Source: an uncultured Methylococcaceae bacterium (GTDB lineage Bacteria > Pseudomonadota > Gammaproteobacteria > Methylococcales > Methylomonadaceae). Taken from it: DNA of 9,203 nucleotides. Position 1 is the first letter of the stretch, and each line of letters opens with the position of its first letter. Below are positions 6,130-9,203 of the stretch, one piece after another. The stretch lies in contig CAIQND010000124.1 in assembly GCA_903873045.1 (NCBI GenBank), positions 1 through 9,203 of the forward strand, given 5' to 3'. A program made the translations under genes and the position numbers. The notes below the pieces were generated by a model. The model was given only the letters and a program-made list of their open reading frames with translations, did not search any database and was not told where the DNA came from.

Positions 6130-6225
6130 CCCTCTCCAGCGGGAGAGGGTTGGGAGAGGGGAAATTAAAGTGGAGAAAATCCTTATTTAATCCCCCTCAT
6201 CCCAACCTTCTCCCGCTGGAGAAGG
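6130..6225. repeat. 95-bp long-hairpin repeat (CTCCAGCGGGAGA arms)
   Basis: The left arm at 6134-6161 (CTCCAGCGGGAGAGGGTTGG...) and right arm at 6193-6221 (...CCAACCTTCTCCCGCTGGAG) are inverted copies. They differ by one substitution and by a small indel near the inner ends. The AT-rich centre of about 31 bp (6162-6192) forms the loop. It begins 4 bp after the TTA that marks the end of the 360-bp element. This is a common type of dispersed intergenic repeat; a strong RNA hairpin would form in either direction. No coding content. Confidence 0.7.
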
Positions 6226-6256
6226 AGCAAAGTTACTTGTGTCCTCCAAGCAGCCG

Positions 6257-6341
6257 CGGGTTAGCGATAGCGTAACCCGACGCATTGGAGCTGAAAATGT
6301 CGGGTTACGTTATCTCGCTACGCTTAATAAGCTAACCCGAC
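6257..6341. repeat. GTCGGGTTA palindromic repeats, copies 3 and 4 (tandem pair)
   Basis: Copy 3 is CGGGTTA (6257-6263) with TAACCCG (6273-6279) and loop GCGATAGCG, itself partly self-complementary. Copy 4 is GTCGGGTTA (6299-6307) with TAACCCGAC (6333-6341) around a longer 25-base centre. Together with the copies at 4799-4825 and 4842-4868 they make two tandem pairs flanking the block of broken genes, about 1.4 kb apart. Confidence 0.75.
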
Positions 6342-6640
6342 CTTATATGGCTATCATGAACGAGATTTAAGCGTTTGTCAGACTCACAACCGTTAGAAAT
6401 ACAGTGCTCATTCAGACTCATTTAGCATTGGAAGAGGCTATTATTTGAAACTCTATGAAATTTATATTCAAATACCATTGAATTATTCAACAAGGCCCTC
6501 AATTGATTGTCATCGTTTTTTAACAAAAAATTCTTATAATTGGAAAGCTATCAATTGACCGAATGAAATTTGTTTCAACATCTCACATTCTCAAATTTAA
6601 CATACCGATCTATAACTAATTATCTCAAGGGAGAAAATTC
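6342..6640 (+). promoter_or_regulatory. AT-rich upstream region of the exported protein gene
   Basis: No gene is evident in these roughly 300 bases. TATAAT at 6535-6540 is a good -10 candidate, but no matching -35 is at 17 bp; TTGTCA at 6507-6512 is 22 bp away. Short palindromes cluster around it: TTGAATTATTCAA (6478-6490) and two copies of TCAATTGA (6499-6506 and 6551-6558, 52 bp apart), which could be operator sites. AAGGGAG at 6627-6633 is a strong Shine-Dalgarno, 7 bases before the ATG at 6641, and fixes that start. Confidence 0.4.
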
Positions 6641-7834
6641 ATGCGTTTCAAATACAGGTCTTTTATCACCGCCATATTGGTGTTGGCGAGTGGTTCTTCA
6701 AATGCGTCATCTTTTAACCTGTCTCTTATCGGAGCCTATTCAATCCCAACAGGGACTCAGTTTCAGGGTGTTGAATTCGGCGGCATATCTGGTTTAGATC
6801 GAGCACAGAACGGTAGCTATTATGCTATCTCCGACGATCGCGGAGGTGAACGCGGTACGCCACGTTTTTATAACATCGATTTAAACTATGACAGCGACGG
6901 TTTTCATGGCGTAACCATTAACAATCAAACTTATATGAAACGCTCGGATGGAACAACATTTCCAGCAACCAGCCGAACAGTCGACCCAGAGGGAATTCGT
7001 GTCGCTCCGAACGGCAATTTGTATTTGTCTAGCGAGGGTAATTGGAATGCTAATCCGGCATTGCGTTACCAGCCTTTCGTGCGCGAAATGCAAATGGACG
7101 GTACTTTCGTTCGCGAGTTCGCTACCCCTTCTATCTACAATTATGTCGACAATACGACGACAGGCGGACGTAACAATAAATTGTTCGAAGCTTTAACCGT
7201 ATCACCTAATGGCACGCTATTTACTGCAAATGAAGACGCACTAATTCAAGACGGTAGCATCACCACCTTAACAAGCGGGAGTGCTATCCGTTTGACTGCG
7301 CTCGATTCGGTTACCGGCCAAGCTATTGCACAATACGGTTACCAATTACCGCAAATTCCTGTAGATGCCGTACCCGGCGCACCTTTTGGACCAGATAACG
7401 GTCTGCCAGATTTGCTAGCGATATCAGATACCCAATTTATCGCCGTTGAGAGAGCGTTTGCTTCAGGGATTGGCAATACTATTCGCTTAATTCAAACCGA
7501 AATCTCATCGACCACAACCGATATCAGTACTATTGTCAGTTTAGTCGGTGCAAACTATAAGCCGATGAGTCGTGAAGTCTTACTTGATATGGCTATCAAT
7601 TATCAAGGCGTGCAAATGGACAATATTGAAGCCATTACTTGGGGCAAGACACTTGCTAATGGCAATCGCACTTTGATCTTAGCTGCCGATAACAATTTCG
7701 CAACTACTCAAGTCACGCAATTCATCGCATTAGAAGTCGTTCCAGTACCGGTACCGGCTGCATGGATTCTGATGTTTAGCGGGTTAGCTACACTGACGGT
7801 TCGGAAACAATTCACCTCACGGTCTAAAGCCTAA
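6641..7834 (+). CDS. Exported esterase-like/phytase-like protein with PEP-CTERM-type (VPVPAAW) tail
   Basis: A 397-residue protein. Residues 1-23 form a signal peptide (MRFKYR, a hydrophobic core, then SNAS). The body matches the 'esterase-like activity of phytase' family, a beta-propeller-like fold. Motifs are GGISGLD (47-53), YYAISDDR (60-67), VDPEGIR (114-120), SEGN (131-134), KLFEALTVSPNG (180-191), DNIEAITWG (327-335) and LILAADNNF (345-353). The conserved Asp/Glu residues probably bind calcium or the active-site metal. The substrate is unknown: family members are annotated as phytase or phosphoesterase with little direct proof. The C terminus has VPVPVPAAW (367-375), a hydrophobic segment to about 387 and then RK, the layout of a PEP-CTERM-like sorting signal handled by an exosortase. 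It is therefore probably exported and released or attached at the surface. No exosortase is in the window. The gene stands alone on the plus strand, with a good ribosome site at 6627-6633. Confidence 0.88.
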   Translation: MRFKYRSFITAILVLASGSSNASSFNLSLIGAYSIPTGTQFQGVEFGGISGLDRAQNGSYYAISDDRGGERGTPRFYNIDLNYDSDGFHGVTINNQTYMKRSDGTTFPATSRTVDPEGIRVAPNGNLYLSSEGNWNANPALRYQPFVREMQMDGTFVREFATPSIYNYVDNTTTGGRNNKLFEALTVSPNGTLFTANEDALIQDGSITTLTSGSAIRLTALDSVTGQAIAQYGYQLPQIPVDAVPGAPFGPDNGLPDLLAISDTQFIAVERAFASGIGNTIRLIQTEISSTTTDISTIVSLVGANYKPMSREVLLDMAINYQGVQMDNIEAITWGKTLANGNRTLILAADNNFATTQVTQFIALEVVPVPVPAAWILMFSGLATLTVRKQFTSRSKA

Positions 7835-7845
7835 AGTCTGCACAA

Positions 7846-7875
7846 CTTCTTCTATTGAAAATAGGTAGAAGGAAG
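7846..7875 (+). terminator. Possible hairpin terminator after the exported protein gene
   Basis: CTATT (7852-7856) and AATAG (7860-7864) pair around a GAA loop. The flanking CTTCT (7846-7850) and AGAAG (7867-7871) can extend the stem with a small bulge. It lies 12 bases after the stop codon. There is no T tract, so it is not a standard intrinsic terminator. Confidence 0.25.
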
Positions 7876-7906
7876 CACATTGACGCTGTAGGTGGATTGG
7901 CTAGGA

Positions 7907-8352
7907 GGCTGTCCGAAAACGCCAGCTAATAATGGTACAATAGGCACCTACACTTAAAACAATCACCAACCGATGAATATTCCTTTCAAAAAATCGCCCA
8001 TCGAGCTTAACGCCGCATTGCTCTCCCCCAGCAATATTTTTGATTTGCTTCCAGACGATCACGAGTGTTTTGTTTACAGTGACCTATTCGATCAACTTGA
8101 CACAGCGGCTATAGAAAAACTTTATAGCGACAAAGGCCAGCATGCCTACCATCCCAAGCTGATAGTCTTGATTCTTATCTATGCTTATAGTCGGGGAACG
8201 TTCAGCTCCAGAGAGATAGAGCGGCGTTGCAAAGAAGATATTTCGTTCATGTTTATCGTCCAGATGGGTTGCCCTAACTTTCGAGTGTTAAGCGATTTTC
8301 GCAAAGATCACATCGAGTTTTTTTGTCATAAGCTATGTTGTATTATCCTGAA
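7907..8352 (+). mobile_element. 5' remnant of an IS1182-type insertion sequence
   Basis: GGCTGTCCGAAAAC at 7907-7920 is the sort of GC-rich tip seen at the left end of such elements, and it lies 53 bp before the transposase ATG. A TACAAT at 7936-7941 may be the transposase -10 box. The IS-like coding sequence stops near 8350, where the sequence becomes the antisense of the response regulator gene. No right end is present, so over two thirds of the element has been lost. The left boundary is a guess because no partner repeat exists to prove it. Confidence 0.6.
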
Positions 8353-8437
8353 CTCGCGCGTTGCAGAACTATTGCAACCGCTGCCGCTCGTGTTGCTACG
8401 CCGAGTTTTTCAAAAATATGCTCCAGATGCTTGTTGA
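7973..8437 (+). pseudogene. IS1182-family transposase, 3'-truncated
   Basis: Residues 1 to about 126 match the N-terminal (DUF772-like) part of IS1182 transposases: SPSNIFDLLPDDHECFVYSDLF (18-39), GQHAYHPKLIVLILIYAYSRG (55-75), FSSREIERRCKED (77-89) and PNFRVLSDFRKDHIEFF (101-117). The protein should then continue to a GHVSLDG motif and the DDE catalytic core (family length about 450-500), but none of it is present. From about residue 127 (8351) the frame reads through the reverse strand of the response regulator gene and ends by chance at 8435-8437. The fragment is probably inactive. It may still be transcribed convergently into the regulator's 3' end. Confidence 0.8.
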
Positions 8438-9203
8438 CGGTGCGATGACTACTTTCGAGTATAAGCCCTACTTCTTTGTTGGTTTTGCCGCGTGATATCC
8501 ACATGAGTATTTCCACTTCACGAAATGTGAGACCCAAAGAATCTTTTAATGATTCCAGATTCCATTCGCGGGATCCTTTTTTTAGCAAAAGCAGATATTC
8601 ACCCGCGCTTTGGCAGGGAGCCATTCTGATCGAAAAACCTGCATTTGTCCGGTAATCGTCGGCGGATTCTTTGTCATTGGTAGCGGTAGATTGGATGCGT
8701 TGTTTGGCCCAAGCGAGTATCGGTTCCGGTAACTGCTCGCTGATGGCTATCAATGTCGGGTGCGGCGTGGTTTCGTCGAGCAGCGTTTTAGCCGCTGGGG
8801 TCAGCCAGGTGATACAACCTGACGCATCAATAACCAGCGCTGAGAATGCGCTATGGCTCAAGGCATTTTGAGCGCGTTGTTTATCGCGAGCCAAGCCCAG
8901 ATGAACGTCTATTCTGGCTAAAACTTCCGGTGGACGTATCGGTTTGATGATGTAATCCAGTCCGCCTTCACTGAAACCGCGCAGCAGATTGTCGAGCTCG
9001 CTCAAGCCGGTCATAAATAATACCGGAATGTCGGCGTTAAGCGGATTGGCCTTAAGCCGTCGACAGGTTTCAAACCCGTCTATACCTGGCATAAGAACAT
9101 CCATCAAAATGATGTCAGGTTTTAAATAATCAATTTGTTCCAGCGCAGCGAGGCCGTCAGTAGCGACCAATACCCGGTAACCCGCTTCGGACAGAGTGTC
9201 TGA
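8343..9203 (-). CDS. Response regulator: receiver, PAS-like linker, LuxR-type helix-turn-helix; 5' end beyond window
   Basis: The frame is open to the right edge (9203) and reads SDTLSEAGYRVLVATDGLAALE. The TTG at 9168-9170 is therefore internal and the true start is upstream, probably 20-30 codons away. About 286 residues are visible. Receiver domain: phosphoacceptor D35 in ILMDVLMPG, T65 in LFMTG, and K87 in YIIKPI. Residues about 115-210 contain a PAS-like stretch (SALVIDASGCITWLTPAAKTLL). A LuxR/NarL helix-turn-helix follows at about 225-279 (LTFREVEILMWISRGKTNKEVGLIL...RTVNKHLEHIFEKLGVATR). It should be a DNA-binding transcription regulator phosphorylated by a partner histidine kinase, which is not in the window. 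The last residues (about QRASSG) and the TAA at 8343-8345 abut the truncated insertion sequence, so the natural C terminus may have been changed by that rearrangement. The helix-turn-helix itself looks complete. Confidence 0.9.
   Translation of the reverse strand, partial: SDTLSEAGYRVLVATDGLAALEQIDYLKPDIILMDVLMPGIDGFETCRRLKANPLNADIPVLFMTGLSELDNLLRGFSEGGLDYIIKPIRPPEVLARIDVHLGLARDKQRAQNALSHSAFSALVIDASGCITWLTPAAKTLLDETTPHPTLIAISEQLPEPILAWAKQRIQSTATNDKESADDYRTNAGFSIRMAPCQSAGEYLLLLKKGSREWNLESLKDSLGLTFREVEILMWISRGKTNKEVGLILESSHRTVNKHLEHIFEKLGVATRAAAVAIVLQRASSG

Noticed and set aside
4799..6341. Repeated palindromes as a CRISPR array
   Set aside because: Copies are irregularly spaced, differ in their loops, have no constant-length spacers and no cas genes nearby.
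8671..8871. Plus-strand 66-codon frame within the response regulator
   Set aside because: Antisense to the PAS-like region of a gene with clear receiver and LuxR domains; a shadow frame.
9168..9170. TTG as the start codon of the response regulator
   Set aside because: The receiver domain continues in frame upstream (SEAGYRVLVATDG), so this codon is an internal leucine.

Overview
The window looks like a chromosomal segment of an AT-leaning gammaproteobacterium. A methanotroph-like member of the Methylococcales is my best guess. The guess rests on three things: the SelD fused to a flavoprotein next to MnmH, the VPVPAAW-type C-terminal sorting tail on an exported protein, and a style of dispersed palindromic repeats I associate with such genomes. 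It is an inference, not something the sequence proves.

Layout. (1) Positions 1-2930: a tight two-gene selenium unit, the 3' part of mnmH (tRNA 2-selenouridine synthase) overlapping by 8 bp a selD that carries an N-terminal FAD/NAD(P)-dependent oxidoreductase domain. SelD makes selenophosphate and MnmH puts it into the tRNA wobble uridine. (2) 2994-3347: an internally deleted IS66-type transposase remnant. (3) 3438-4385: a VOC (glyoxalase-fold) protein followed by a flavin reductase-like protein, possibly one transcription unit. (4) 4386-6341: a 2-kb graveyard of nested repeats. It holds a 248-bp miniature element with perfect 16-bp inverted ends inserted into an older palindrome with a 9-bp target duplication, several GTCGGGTTA/TAACCCGAC palindromes, a 106-bp inverted-repeat element, a 360-bp element made from a deleted transposon (21/23-bp inverted ends, TTA duplication), and a 95-bp hairpin repeat. 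Between them lie remains of unrecognised genes: an overlapping pair at 4895-5431, the second with an apparent one-base frameshift, and a gene start at 5703. (5) 6342-6640: an AT-rich upstream region with a candidate -10 box and short palindromes. (6) 6641-7834: an exported 'esterase-like activity of phytase' family protein with a PEP-CTERM-like tail. (7) About 7907-8350: the 5' part of an IS1182-type insertion sequence, cut off where it meets the 3' end of a convergent gene. (8) 8343-9203, minus strand: a response regulator (receiver, PAS-like middle, LuxR helix-turn-helix) whose 5' end is beyond the window.

The intact genes are recognisable families. I do not see a defence system, CRISPR array, tRNA or rRNA. 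The least ordinary content is the repeat region. It shows at least two non-autonomous elements with clear boundaries, and two deletion-derived transposase fragments in which an N-terminal piece is joined directly to a later piece (IS66 and the 360-bp element).
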